A stretch of 64,000 nucleotides of DNA from contig LR877152.1 of NCBI GenBank assembly GCA_903995115.1, positions 558,001 through 622,000 on the forward strand. Direction: 5' to 3'. The DNA is from Angomonas deanei. Taxonomy: Eukaryota > Euglenozoa > Kinetoplastea > Trypanosomatida > Trypanosomatidae. The position numbers and the translations under genes were made by a program. The notes beneath the pieces were generated by a model. That model made no database searches. It was not told where the DNA came from and was given only the letters and a program-made list of their open reading frames with translations. This document shows positions 1 to 11,599 of this stretch, in pieces (the first letter of the stretch is position 1; each line of letters begins with the position of its first letter).

Positions 1-492
1 CTTAATACCGGTCGTCAGCACGGCATCCTCGGCGGCCTGGTCGGCCAGCTTGGGAGCCTCGGCGTGAATCGGCATGCGCATCTTCTCGCCAACAGGGCCA
101 CGCTGGTCGATGGCATCACCCAGCACGTTGAAAATACGGCCGAGCGTCTCGCGGCCGACGGGCACGGAAATGTTACCGCCGGTGGACACCACCTTGGACT
201 TGAGCTTCAGCAGATCGGTGGTCTGCATGGCAATGCAGCGGCCAGTGTTGGCATCCAAGTGCTGCACAATCTCGAGGGTGAGAGCCTCATCACGGCCGAG
301 GTCCTCGGTCACGTCGAGGGCGGTCAGCACCGGCGGCACGCCGTCGGCGAAGTGCACGTCCACGACGGCACCAATAACCTGAGACACGTGACCCACGCGG
401 CCCTTGTGCTCCGCCGGCTTGGCGGTAGATGTGGAGGCAGCGCGCATCGCGACAGCACTGCGGACGGCAGCGGACTGGATACGGGAGAACAT
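1..492 (-). CDS. ATPB: ATP synthase F1 beta subunit, tandem copy (3' end outside window)
   Basis: Codes for the first 164 residues of mitochondrial F1-ATPase beta, starting [10 protein letters not shown] and ending at TTGIK where the window begins. It is an exact in-frame counterpart of the complete copy at 903-2462, offset by 1970 bases. The N-terminal 25 or so residues are Arg/Ser/Ala-rich with no acidic residue, as in a mitochondrial targeting peptide. In the shared 492 bases I see only a few differences (for example near 46, 174 and 430), and those checked are synonymous, while the 5' flanks diverge immediately after the start codon. Tandem identical housekeeping genes are normal in kinetoplastids. 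The Walker A region lies beyond the window edge, so integrity of the rest is unknown. Confidence 0.95.
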   Translation of the reverse strand, partial: MFSRIQSAAVRSAVAMRAASTSTAKPAEHKGRVGHVSQVIGAVVDVHFADGVPPVLTALDVTEDLGRDEALTLEIVQHLDANTGRCIAMQTTDLLKLKSKVVSTGGNISVPVGRETLGRIFNVLGDAIDQRGPVGEKMRMPIHAEAPKLADQAAEDAVLTTGIK

Positions 493-902
493 GACTACTA
501 AAAAAAGAAGAAGTTAATCGCTAATTTCTAACGAAGAACAAGAAGAGAAATAGAAAAGAAGTTGTAGAAGTAATCCAAACTCTACACGGGGGTAACCAAA
601 AGAGTCCAACCAACCCCATTTTTGCGCTGTTTTAACTAATATACGTCCTCTAATTAACACTCCCACGACTACGAAACTTAATGTTAGATTTTGTTTTGTT
701 TGTTTTATAGAAAAATTTATATCTTTTTTATGTGCTAATCATTTTAAGAAAGAAAAAAAAACACTACCTGCTAAAAAAAAGAAAAAGAAAGCCTGATCAA
801 AAAAAAACACGTACATGATCTTTGAAAACAGGACAAAAAAAAAAAAGGAGTTAGTTGTGACGTTACTGTTAATGCGATGGAATAACGGCTATGGCATGCT
901 GC
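493..902 (-). other. ATPB intergenic spacer (410 bases)
   Basis: No gene seen. In the gene sense it holds the 3' untranslated region of the complete beta copy followed by the leader of the truncated copy. A pyrimidine-rich stretch at about 532-565 is followed by AG at 528-529, the likeliest trans-splice acceptor, giving a 35-base leader. A second AG at 498-499 follows a seven-T run and would give a five-base leader. Several A or T homopolymers lie at 750-845. Confidence 0.6.
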
Positions 903-2833
<1,931 letters not shown>

Positions 2834-3196
2834 TTACTGAGCGGCGACAGCGGGGGCGGCAGCGGCAGGGGCCTCTTCCGTCTTAGCCTTGGCGTACACG
2901 CGGGTCTTGCTGGAGCACGACACCAGGCGGATCAGGCGCTCGCGGCAGAGCTGCTTAAGGCCAGCGGCGGCGAGGGACACGGTGATCTTCAGACGGTCGG
3001 ACACGATGGAAGGGGTGATAACACGGAACTTGGGGACCTCACTGCGGAGCTTGGCGAGGGAGTCCTTGTCGAACATGACGGCGTTCTCGAGCTTCTCGCG
3101 ATTGTTAGACTTGGTCCACTTCTTGGCTCCCTTCTTGGCGCCCTTGGTGGCGGCTTCCATCTTGGCCTTCTTGGTCTGTCCGGCTTTAGGAGGCAT
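2834..3196 (-). CDS. RPS25: 40S ribosomal protein eS25
   Basis: 120 residues beginning MPPKAGQTKKAKME, a Lys/Ala-rich basic tail followed by the folded winged-helix part (REKLENAVMFDKDSLAKL, then VITPSIVSDRLKITVSLAAA and the LIRLVSCSSKTRVYA segment), the hallmark of eS25. It binds the small ribosomal subunit near the head and is known for roles in IRES initiation in other eukaryotes. I chose the inner Met at 3196 because the 41 upstream in-frame residues are hydrophobic, non-conserved and lie across the predicted splice acceptor. A C-terminal Ala/Pro-rich tail (EEAPAAAAPAVAAQ) extends past the conserved core. Frame intact. Confidence 0.95.
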   Translation of the reverse strand: MPPKAGQTKKAKMEAATKGAKKGAKKWTKSNNREKLENAVMFDKDSLAKLRSEVPKFRVITPSIVSDRLKITVSLAAAGLKQLCRERLIRLVSCSSKTRVYAKAKTEEAPAAAAPAVAAQ

Positions 3197-3431
3197 GAGT
3201 AGTGCGAAGTAGTTTAGGTAGAAGCGCTTAAAACTGTATATACAGTAAACAATGGAAGAGAGTATGTGTGGTGTAAAGTGGGATAGGAACAACAGACACA
3301 TTGAAGCGAAACAAAACAAAAACTAGAAAAGGGCTGGCGCGCCGCTACACGTGCGTATAGAAGTGTATACATCAAAAAACAGAATACGGTTCAAAGCAAA
3401 AAAGAGAAATAAGCGATTATGGGATGCTCGT
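3197..3431 (-). promoter_or_regulatory. eS25 leader with probable splice acceptor
   Basis: In the gene sense, a pyrimidine-rich region (about 3245-3300) is followed by AG at 3234-3235, leaving a 37-base leader before eS25. The remaining bases, up to 3431, are the 3' untranslated region of the last DUF1963 copy. Confidence 0.5.
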
Positions 3432-4920
3432 CTACACGCAATCCCAGTTATACGACAGGCGTGTCCACTGCTCACTCGCCAAGTCGTCCTTCTTGATAAA
3501 CAAGTTACACGACCCGACGTCTTTCCACAGCATCCGGTGACTGTTCTCGTTCAACTCCAAAAAACAGGGCTCCTCCTTGGCGTAGTGGGCTGCCAGCACC
3601 TCATCCGCGTTCTCCCGCCGGACCAACACTGTTTTGCCGTCCTGCTCCACGGTGTCGAACACCTCGGAAAGGTTCAGTCGTTCACGAATATCTTCCTGCG
3701 CAAACACGGGATAGCCACCAAAGTAGTTCCAGACATGATAAGGTCGATCGACTTGACGGTCGATACCAGAGAATGTACTTTTCCCGTCCGCGTCGGGCTC
3801 CGACGGTATAAAGTACTGAAACCCAAAAGGAGAAACAAAATAGTCGAGATTGTTCACGTAACACTTGTCACTCTTTATATACTCCCCAGCCAGCTCGGGG
3901 TGCTGCGTGAAGCAGTCCACCAAGACGTGGTTGGTGAACTCCACCGCCTCCACCGGAACCATTTCCTCCACGCCGTCAAAGAAGATGGGGAACTCTTGAT
4001 AGAGGTCCGCCACGCCGTACCACAGGCACGGTCGCGTCTCCCTACCATGGGGAGAGATGTGATCTGGCAAGATGTCACTCGTTCCGTTTTCTTGCGCCGG
4101 TGTCTCCGGTCGGTCCACTCGGCCCAGTCGACCGCCATTCTGGTCGCACCCACCAGGCAAATACGTGAGGCTGCGTAAGAACTGAATCCACTGGGGGTTA
4201 CTCACGATTTGAGCATCGCGTGAAACCGCATTCGACCACTCGGCAGCACTGTTATACGGCATGTATGGAGGGGTCCTTCTTGATCAAGTAGGTCTCGAAC
4301 AGGTCGTACTGCTCCTCTCGTGTCCACAGCAGCTCCCCCACACGACTCTCCAGCACTTCACTGGTGATGGCACCACCACGGTACTCCTCCAGCAGTGCCT
4401 CCAAGGGGCGCAGCTCGTGGTCAAGGTAGAGAATACGAAAGTTTTTCTGAGTCGACCTGTCCCCGTAATTTATGCCGTAGTCATCGTCAAACCCATCGGC
4501 GTAGAAGGCGAGCACACCACGCGACGGCAGCGTGGCGGGCACCTCGAAGTCACCGTCACGTGCCGCAGCGTCCGCCCACAGCTCCCCAAAGTTCACCTGC
4601 GCCACCAGCTGCAGTGGCTGACCGTCGCTCCCCTTGGGGTAGTCCACACCACGCGGCAGCAGTCCGTAGCCGCCCAGCTTGCTCGCCCACAGCGGCACGT
4701 TGCACCGCACCGCCACATCCCCGTCAGAGGAATCGTCTCTCGATACCGTCAGCCACGAGCTGTCCCCCACACGCTTCCACCTGGCCGCACTCCCAGCCAC
4801 CGTCCGCAGCGCGTAGGCACACTCGCTCTCCTTGATGAGATACGCTTTCCGAGCAGACTTACGCAGTGCGTCGTGCAGCTCTGGTCTGGTCGTCTCCAAT
4901 GCGAGCTTCAGAGAGGTCAT
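3432..4920 (-). pseudogene. DUF1963 long-type copy 1, frameshifted
   Basis: Last copy in transcription order. It starts MTSLKLALETTRPELHD and follows copies 2-4 closely, but one extra G at about 4267-4268 (compare the equivalent place near 5943) breaks the frame after roughly residue 219, in the KKDPS segment. The upstream frame then ends within nine residues. The downstream part (276 codons, starting at an internal Met at 4262) is otherwise open to the normal YNWDCV end. Nothing else looks decayed, so this is either a very recent pseudogene or a sequencing error. The ATG at 4920 was chosen by alignment with the other copies; about 77 upstream in-frame codons are poly-Lys and hydrophobic leader sequence. 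Confidence 0.8.
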
Positions 4921-5107
4921 TTCCTTCTTCTTTTTTTTTTCTACCTTCAAATGAGAAAAGGGTTCACAAAAGGAAAGAATATCACTAGTCGACATAAAAA
5001 ACAAGACAAAGAATAACAAAAGGAAACAAAACAACAACAGCTCACAGATAGGTGAAGTGCTTTCCATAATTCCGTTCGTTCCGCCACAAAAAAAAAAAAA
5101 TGCTCGT

Positions 5108-6595
5108 CTACACACAGTCCCAGTTGTACGACAGGCGTGTCCACTGCTCACTCGCCAGGTCGTCCTTCTTGATAAACAAGTTACACGACCCGACGTCTTT
5201 CCACTGTATCCGGTGACTCTTCTCGTTCAACTCCAAAAAACAGGGCTCCTCCTTGGCGTAGTGGGCTGCCAGCACCTCATCCGCGTTGCTTCGTCGGACC
5301 AACACCGTCTTGCCGTCCTGCTCCACGGTGTCGAACACCTCGGAAAGGTTCAGTCGTTCACGAATATCTTCCTGCGCAAACACGGGATAGCCACCAAAGT
5401 AGTTCCAGACATGATAAGGTCGATCGACTTGACGGTCGATACCAGAGAATGTACTTTTCCCGTCCGCGTCGGGCTCCGACGGCATAAAGTACTGAAACCC
5501 AACAGGAGAAACAAAATCGTCGAGTTTGCTCAGGTAGCAATTTTCATCTTTGATGTACTCATCTGCCAGCTCGGGGTGCTGCGTGAAGCAGTCCACCAAG
5601 ACGTGGTTGGTGAACTCCACTGCCTCCACCGGGACCATTTCCTCCACGCCGTCAAAGAAGATGGGGAACTCTTGATAGAGGTCCGCCACGCCGTACCACA
5701 GGCACGGTCGCGTCTCCCTACCATGGGGAGAGATGTGATCTGGCAAGATGTCACTTGTTCCGTTTTCTTGCGCCGGTGTCTCCGGCCGCTCCACTCGGCC
5801 CAGTCGACCGCCATTCTGGTCGCACCCACCAGGCAAATACGTGAGGCTGCGTAAGAACTGAATCCACTGGGGGTTACTCACGATTTGAGCATCGCGTGAA
5901 ACCGCATTCGACCACTCGGCAGCACTGTTATACGGCATGTATGAGGGGTCCTTCTTGATCAAGTAGGTCTCGAACAGGTCGTACTGCTCCTCTCGTGTCC
6001 ACAGCAGCTCCCCCACACGACTCTCCAGCACTTTACTGGTGATGGCACCACCACGGTACTCCTCCAGCAGTGCCTCCAAGGGGCGCAGCTCGTGGTCAAG
6101 GTAGAGAATGCGAAAGTTTTTCTGAGTCGACTTGTCCCCGTAATCTATGCCGTACTCATCGTCAAACCCATCGGCGTAGAAGGCGAGCACACCACGGGAC
6201 GGCAGCAGGGCGGGCACCTCGAAGTCACCGTCACGTGCCGCAGCGTCCGCCCACAGCTCCCCAAAGTTCACCTGCGCCACCAGCTGCAGCGGCTGACCGT
6301 CGCTCCCCTTGGGGTAGTCCACACCGCGCGGTACCAATCCGTAGCCACCCAGCTTGCTCGCCCACAGCGGCACGTTGCACCGCACCGCCACATCCCCGTC
6401 AGAGGAATCGTCTCTCGATACCGTCAGCCACGAGCTGTCCCCCACACGCTTCCACCTGGCCGCACTCCCAGCCACCGTCCGCAGCGCGTAGGCACACTCG
6501 CTCTCCTTGATGAGATACGCTTTCCGAGCAGACTTACGCAGTGCGTCGTGCAGCTCTGGTCTGGTCGTCTCCAATGCGAGCTTCAGAGAGGTCAT
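5108..6595 (-). CDS. DUF1963 long-type copy 2
   Basis: Intact, 495 residues, start MTSLKLALE. The N-terminal half of the domain runs from about residue 75 (VPLWASKLGGYGLVPRG) to 165 (LPSRGVLAFYAD). Then comes FRILYLDHELRPLEALLEEY, a TREEQYDLFETYLIKK segment, and a long-type middle with LTYLPGGCDQNGG and RPCLWYGVADLYQ. The C-terminal domain half has GGYPVFAQED near residue 405 and GSCNLFIKKDDLA close to the end. Bacterial YwqG proteins are about 260 residues, so roughly 200 residues are inserted between or around the two halves. No signal peptide or membrane segment, so probably cytosolic. Only a handful of residues differ from copy 3. Confidence 0.8.
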   Translation of the reverse strand: MTSLKLALETTRPELHDALRKSARKAYLIKESECAYALRTVAGSAARWKRVGDSSWLTVSRDDSSDGDVAVRCNVPLWASKLGGYGLVPRGVDYPKGSDGQPLQLVAQVNFGELWADAAARDGDFEVPALLPSRGVLAFYADGFDDEYGIDYGDKSTQKNFRILYLDHELRPLEALLEEYRGGAITSKVLESRVGELLWTREEQYDLFETYLIKKDPSYMPYNSAAEWSNAVSRDAQIVSNPQWIQFLRSLTYLPGGCDQNGGRLGRVERPETPAQENGTSDILPDHISPHGRETRPCLWYGVADLYQEFPIFFDGVEEMVPVEAVEFTNHVLVDCFTQHPELADEYIKDENCYLSKLDDFVSPVGFQYFMPSEPDADGKSTFSGIDRQVDRPYHVWNYFGGYPVFAQEDIRERLNLSEVFDTVEQDGKTVLVRRSNADEVLAAHYAKEEPCFLELNEKSHRIQWKDVGSCNLFIKKDDLASEQWTRLSYNWDCV

Positions 6596-6635
6596 TTCCT
6601 TCTTTTTTTTTTTTTTTTTCCAAAAAAGAGGGGGG

Positions 6636-6727
<92 letters not shown>

Positions 6728-6781
6728 AAGGAGATATATTAAATTCCTCCCCCCCCAAAAAAAAAAAAAAAAAATGCTCGT
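6596..6781. repeat. 90-base A homopolymer in the spacer between DUF1963 copies 2 and 3
   Basis: On the plus strand, bases 6636-6725 are an unbroken run of A (T in the gene sense), preceded by an 18-19-base T run at about 6603. The equivalent spacers at 4921-5107 and 8270-8455 have only short A/T runs and unrelated pyrimidine-rich text. The run may act as an extreme pyrimidine tract for splicing of copy 2, or be a slippage or assembly product. Its exact length is unlikely to be reliable. Confidence 0.85.
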
Positions 6782-8269
6782 CTACACACAGTCCCAGTTG
6801 TACGACAGGCGTGTCCACTGCTCACTCGCCAGGTCGTCCTTCTTGATAAACAAGTTACACGACCCGACGTCTTTCCACTGTATCCGGTGACTCTTCTCGT
6901 TCAACTCCAAAAAACAGGGCTCCTCCTTGGCGTAGTGGGCTGCCAGCACCTCATCCGCGTTGCTTCGTCGGACCAACACCGTCTTGCCGTCCTGCTCCAC
7001 GGTGTCGAACACCTCGGAAAGGTTCAGTCGTTCACGAATATCTTCCTGCGCAAACACGGGATAGCCACCAAAGTAGTTCCAGACATGATAAGGTCGATCG
7101 ACTTGACGGTCGATACCAGAGAATGTACTTTTCCCGTCCGCGTCGGGCTCCGACGGCATAAAGTACTGAAACCCAACAGGAGAAACAAAATCGTCGAGTT
7201 TGCTCAGGTAGCAATTTTCATCTTTGATGTACTCATCTGCCAGCTCGGGGTGCTGCGTGAAGCAGTCCACCAAGACGTGGTTGGTGAACTCCACTGCCTC
7301 CACCGGGACCATTTCCTCCACGCCGTCAAAGAAGATGGGGAACTCTTGATAGAGGTCCGCCACGCCGTACCACAGGCACGGTCGCGTCTCCCTACCATGG
7401 GGAGAGATGTGATCTGGCAAGATGTCACTCGTTCCGTTTTCTTGCGCCGGCGTCTCCGGCCGCTCCACTCGGCCCAGTCGACCGCCATTCTGGTCGCACC
7501 CGCCAGGCAAATACGTGAGGCTGCGTAAGAACTGAATCCACTGGGGGTTACTCACGATTTGAGCATCGCGTGAAATCGCATTCGTCCACTCGGCAGCACT
7601 GTTATACGGCATGTATGGGGGGTCCTTCTTGATCAAGTAGGCCTCGAACAGGTCGTACTGCTCCTCTCGTGTCCACAGCAGCTCCCCCACACGACTCTCC
7701 AGCACTTCACCGGTGATGGCACCACCACGGTACTCCTCCAGCAGTGCCTCCAAGGGGCGCAGCTCGTGGTCAAGGTAGAGAATGCGAAAGTTTTTCTGAG
7801 TCGACTTGTCCCCGTAATCTATGCCGTACTCATCGTCAAACCCATCGGCGTAGAAGGCGAGCACACCACGGGACGGCAGCAGGGCGGGCACCTCGAAGTC
7901 ACCGTCACGTGCCGCAGCGTCCGCCCACAGCTCCCCAAAGTTCACCTGCGCCACCAGCTGCAGCGGCTGACCGTCGCTCCCCTTGGGGTAGTCCACACCG
8001 CGCGGTACCAATCCGTAGCCACCCAGCTTGCTCGCCCACAGCGGCACGTTGCACCGCACCGCCACATCCCCGTCAGAGGAATCGTCTCTCGATACCGTCA
8101 GCCACGAGCTGTCCCCCACACGCTTCCACCTGGCCGCACTCCCGGTCACCGTCCGCAGCGCGTAGGCACACTCGCTCTCCTTGATGAGATACGCTTTCCG
8201 AGCAGACTTACGCAGTGCGTCGTGCAGCTCTGGTCTGGTCGTCTCCAATGCGAGCTTCAGAGAGGTCAT
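6782..8269 (-). CDS. DUF1963 long-type copy 3
   Basis: Intact, 495 residues, start codon at 8269 by alignment (56 further in-frame upstream codons are leader-like). Nearly identical to copy 2. Visible changes include TVTGSAARW for TVAGSAARW, AITGEVLES for AITSKVLES, FEAYLIKKDPPYMP for FETYLIKKDPSYMP, and EWTNAISRD for EWSNAVSRD. The spacer following its stop begins with the same short motif seen after copies 1, 2 and 4, followed at once by a poly-T tract in the sense direction, so stop codon and next splice region are almost adjacent. Confidence 0.8.
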   Translation of the reverse strand: MTSLKLALETTRPELHDALRKSARKAYLIKESECAYALRTVTGSAARWKRVGDSSWLTVSRDDSSDGDVAVRCNVPLWASKLGGYGLVPRGVDYPKGSDGQPLQLVAQVNFGELWADAAARDGDFEVPALLPSRGVLAFYADGFDDEYGIDYGDKSTQKNFRILYLDHELRPLEALLEEYRGGAITGEVLESRVGELLWTREEQYDLFEAYLIKKDPPYMPYNSAAEWTNAISRDAQIVSNPQWIQFLRSLTYLPGGCDQNGGRLGRVERPETPAQENGTSDILPDHISPHGRETRPCLWYGVADLYQEFPIFFDGVEEMVPVEAVEFTNHVLVDCFTQHPELADEYIKDENCYLSKLDDFVSPVGFQYFMPSEPDADGKSTFSGIDRQVDRPYHVWNYFGGYPVFAQEDIRERLNLSEVFDTVEQDGKTVLVRRSNADEVLAAHYAKEEPCFLELNEKSHRIQWKDVGSCNLFIKKDDLASEQWTRLSYNWDCV

Positions 8270-8455
8270 TTCCTTCTTCTTTTTTTTTTTCTCCAAAAAA
8301 AAGAGAAAAGGGTTCACAAAAGGAAAGAATATCACTAGTCGACATGAAAAACAAGACAAAGAATAACAAAGGGAAACAAAACAACAACAGCTCACAGATA
8401 GGTTAAGTACCTTCCACAATTCCGTTCGTTCCGCCACAAAAAAAAAAGTGCTCGT

Positions 8456-9931
8456 CTACACGCAATCCCAGTTGTACGACAGGCGTGTCCACTGCTCACT
8501 CGCCAAGTCGTCCTTCTTGATAAACAAGTTACACGACCCGACGTCTTTCCACTGCATCCGGTGACTGTTCTCGTTCAACTCCAAAAAACAGGGCTCCTCC
8601 TTGGCGTAGTGGGCTGCCAGCACCTCATCCGCGTTGCTTCGTCGGACCAACACCGTCTTGCCGTCCTGCTCCACGGTGTCGAACACCTCGGAAAGGTTCA
8701 GTCGTTCACGAATATCTTCCTGCGCAAATACCGGATAGCCACCAAAGTAGTTCCAGACATGATAGGGTCGATCGACTTGACGGTCGATACCAGAGAATGT
8801 ACTTTTCCCGTCCGCGTCGGGCTCCGACGGTATAAAGTACCCAAACTCAAACCCACAGATACCGCTCAGGTAGCAATTTTCATCTTTGATGTACTCATCT
8901 GCCAGCTCGGGGTGCTGCGTGAAGCAGTCCACCAAGACGTGGTTGGTGAACTCCACTGCCTCCACCGGGACCATTTCCTCCACGCCGTCAAAGAAGATGG
9001 GGAACTCTTGATAGAGGTCCGCCACGCCGTACCACAGGCACGGTCGCGTCTCCCTACCATGGGGAGAGATGTGATCTGGCAAGATGTCACTTGTTCCGTT
9101 TTCTTGCGCCGGTGTCTCCGGCCGCTCCACTCGGCCCAGTCGACCGCCATTCTGGTCGCACCCACCAGGCAAATACGTGAGGCTGCGTAAGAACTGAATC
9201 CACTGGGGGTTACTGCACACCCGACTGTCTGGGGAGAACACGTCTGTAAACACAACACAGTTGTTATACGGCATGTATGGGGGGTCCTTCTTGATCAAGT
9301 AGGCCTCGAACAGGTCGTACTGCTCCTCTCGTGTCCACAGCAGCTCCCCCACACGACTCTCCAGCACTTCACCGGTGATGGCACCACCACGGTACTCCTC
9401 CAGCAGTGCCTCCAAGGGGCGCAGCTCGTGGTCAAGGTAGAGAATGCGAAAGTTTTTCTGAGTCGACCTGTCCCCGTAATTTATGCCGTAGTCATCATCA
9501 AACCCATCGGCGTAGAAGGCGAGCACACCGCGCGACGGCAGCGTGGCGGGCACCTCGAAGTCACCGTCACGTGCCGCAGCGTCCGCCCACAGCTCCCCGA
9601 AGTTCACCTGCGCCACCAGCTGCAGCGGCTGACCGTCGCTCCCCTTGGGGTAGTCCACACCACGCGGCAGCAACCCGTAGCCGCCCAGCTTGCTCGCCCA
9701 CAGCGGCACGTTGCACCGCACCGCCACATCCCCGTCAGAGGAATCGTCTCTCGATACCGTCAGCCACGAGCTGTCCCCCACACGCTTCCACCTGGCCGCA
9801 CTCCCAGCCACCGTCCGCAGCGCGTAGGCACACTCGCTCTCCTTGATGAGATACGCTTTCCGAGCAGACTTACGCAGTGCGTCGTGCAGCTCTGGTCTGG
9901 TCGTCTCCAATGCGAGCTTCAGAGAGGTCAT
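8456..9931 (-). CDS. DUF1963 long-type copy 4, with two replaced segments
   Basis: Intact, 491 residues. It follows copies 2 and 3 except for two short blocks. After KKDPPYMPYN it has NCVVFTDVFSPDSRVC where the others have SAAEW-type sequence. Before IPSEPDADGKSTFSG it has SGICGFEFGYF in place of SKLDDFVSPVGFQYF. It also carries the ATLPSRG and DDDYGINYGDRS variants that it shares with copy 1 rather than copies 2 and 3. Its upstream flank (9932-10093) is unlike those of the other long copies, as expected at the junction between the two subfamilies. The patchwork suggests local exchange between array members. Confidence 0.8.
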   Translation of the reverse strand: MTSLKLALETTRPELHDALRKSARKAYLIKESECAYALRTVAGSAARWKRVGDSSWLTVSRDDSSDGDVAVRCNVPLWASKLGGYGLLPRGVDYPKGSDGQPLQLVAQVNFGELWADAAARDGDFEVPATLPSRGVLAFYADGFDDDYGINYGDRSTQKNFRILYLDHELRPLEALLEEYRGGAITGEVLESRVGELLWTREEQYDLFEAYLIKKDPPYMPYNNCVVFTDVFSPDSRVCSNPQWIQFLRSLTYLPGGCDQNGGRLGRVERPETPAQENGTSDILPDHISPHGRETRPCLWYGVADLYQEFPIFFDGVEEMVPVEAVEFTNHVLVDCFTQHPELADEYIKDENCYLSGICGFEFGYFIPSEPDADGKSTFSGIDRQVDRPYHVWNYFGGYPVFAQEDIRERLNLSEVFDTVEQDGKTVLVRRSNADEVLAAHYAKEEPCFLELNENSHRMQWKDVGSCNLFIKKDDLASEQWTRLSYNWDCV

Positions 9932-10093
9932 TTGTTGTTTCGGTTCACACTTTGCTAGATCAAACTCGAAAAGAGATGGCGGAGGAATTGAACACAGCAA
10001 GTAACTCAAAAAAAAAAAAAAAAAAAAAAACTGTCACCGTATGCGCAACAAAAACAACTTTTTCCATTTCACAACTGTTGTATCAGCTGATTC

Positions 10094-11425
10094 TTAGGTG
10101 CAATCCCAGTTGTACCACACACGGTCGAACCGTCGGGCCGCCAAGTCGGCGGGGTCGATGAATAAGTTACACACACCGCAGTCGCCCCACATCATGCCAC
10201 CCTCACTGTCAAACTGCCATAGTAGTATGTATTTACCCTTCGCATCTTCTTTCAGCGGTGCCAAGGCAGCGGCCTCTGCCTCCTCCATCCCTTTCCCTTC
10301 CTTCAGCGCTGTCAGCATCGCCGACAGATCCGCAGACGGTCTGGGATCTTCTTGTGTGAAGTCGGGATACCCTAGAAGGTACATTCGCTGTGCAATATCC
10401 CTATCTCTCTCGTCCTCCTCCAGGCAACACTGACCCCAGTGCGTGTATCGAGACGCCTCCATCATCCACTCCTCCTTCGCTAGCGACGGATTGGACTTGA
10501 TCGCCTCCACCAACATTGTGGAGAGTTCTACGGAATTGAAAGGAATCAGGCGCATGGTCTGCTCCATGGTCAAGGCACGTTCGGTTTGAATAGAGGCCAC
10601 TTCACCGTACCACAACTTGGGACGATCATTGAGAGAGCTTTCTCGAATTCCTTTCGGTGTTGCCTCTCCTTCCTCCGGGAACTCCCACATCAACTGTCGT
10701 CCAAGCTCTTGTAGTCTCTTCTGTTCCGTTTCATCTTTTACGTCATCCTCTAACCACACGTGAAACGTATCGCTGCGCTTTTCAGGGTTCGCTTCGCCGT
10801 AAGTCTCGAACACATCGTACTGCTCCTCTCGTGTCCACAGCAGCTCCCCCACACGACTCTCCAGCACTTCACTGGTGATCGCACCACCACGGTACTCCTC
10901 CAGTAGCGCCTCCAAGGGGCGTAGCTCCTCGTCGAAAAACCTCACCGAGTATCCTTCACTGTCGCTCAAGGTAAAGGTAGACCCATAGAGACCGTCAAAG
11001 GGGTCCGCGTAGAAGGCGAGCACACCACGGGACGGCAGCAGGGCGGGCACCTCGAAGTCACCGTCACGTGCCGCAGCGTCCGCCCACAGCTCCCCAAAGT
11101 TCACCTGCGCCACCAGCTGCAGCGGCTGACCGTCGCTCCCCTTGGGGTAGTCCACACCACGCGGCAGCAACCCGTAGCCGCCCAGCTTGCTCGCCCACAG
11201 CGGCACGTTGCACCGCACCGCCACATCCCCGTCAGAGGAATCGTCTCTCGATACCGTCAGCCACGGACTGTCCCCCACACGCTTCCACCTGGCCGCACTC
11301 CCAGCCACCGTCCGCAGCGCATACCACGAGGAAGAGATCTCCAGTCCGTACGCCTTGCGGGCGATGCGGCGAGCGGCACCGTGTAACTCTGGTCGTAAGA
11401 CACCAAGTGCGTAGTCTAGCGACAT
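10094..11425 (-). CDS. DUF1963 short-type copy 5
   Basis: Intact, 443 residues, start MSLDYALGVLRPELHGAARR. It keeps the shared core, and carries the SRDDSSDGDVAVRC variant otherwise seen in the long type. Variable window 1 (PFDGLYGSTFTLSDSEGYSV) matches copy 10, while the C-terminal half from RPKLWYGEVASIQTERALT onward matches copies 6 and 9, so the gene is mosaic. The C-terminal domain half is closer to bacterial DUF1963 than in the long type: YLLGYPDFTQEDPRP, then KYILLWQFDSEGG, MMWGDCGVCNLFIDPADLA and RVWYNWDC. An acidic-charged, Lys/Glu-rich middle (about residues 215-260) is the most variable part. Confidence 0.82.
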   Translation of the reverse strand: MSLDYALGVLRPELHGAARRIARKAYGLEISSSWYALRTVAGSAARWKRVGDSPWLTVSRDDSSDGDVAVRCNVPLWASKLGGYGLLPRGVDYPKGSDGQPLQLVAQVNFGELWADAAARDGDFEVPALLPSRGVLAFYADPFDGLYGSTFTLSDSEGYSVRFFDEELRPLEALLEEYRGGAITSEVLESRVGELLWTREEQYDVFETYGEANPEKRSDTFHVWLEDDVKDETEQKRLQELGRQLMWEFPEEGEATPKGIRESSLNDRPKLWYGEVASIQTERALTMEQTMRLIPFNSVELSTMLVEAIKSNPSLAKEEWMMEASRYTHWGQCCLEEDERDRDIAQRMYLLGYPDFTQEDPRPSADLSAMLTALKEGKGMEEAEAAALAPLKEDAKGKYILLWQFDSEGGMMWGDCGVCNLFIDPADLAARRFDRVWYNWDCT

Positions 11426-11599
11426 TCGTCTAGAATCAATACACTAATCGCTGTACAAGAGAGCGGGGGGTCAGTAGAGAAATGGACATATTAGAAAAAC
11501 ATGTAAAGACTTTACAAGTACCATAACACACCACTAACAAGAAGACAACAAATAGATACACGTAAGAAATATTGAAGGAGTCGTTCCCGTCGTCGAGGA

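Noticed and set aside
6636-6725. Poly(A) tail of a retroposed copy or SINE
   Set aside because: No body sequence, target-site duplication or matching element is seen; in the gene sense it is poly-T in a spacer.
9932-10009. N-terminal extensions of DUF1963 copies 1, 3 and 4 to upstream starts
   Set aside because: They differ between copies, run through poly-Lys or hydrophobic leader text and cross predicted splice acceptors; all copies agree on the inner Met.
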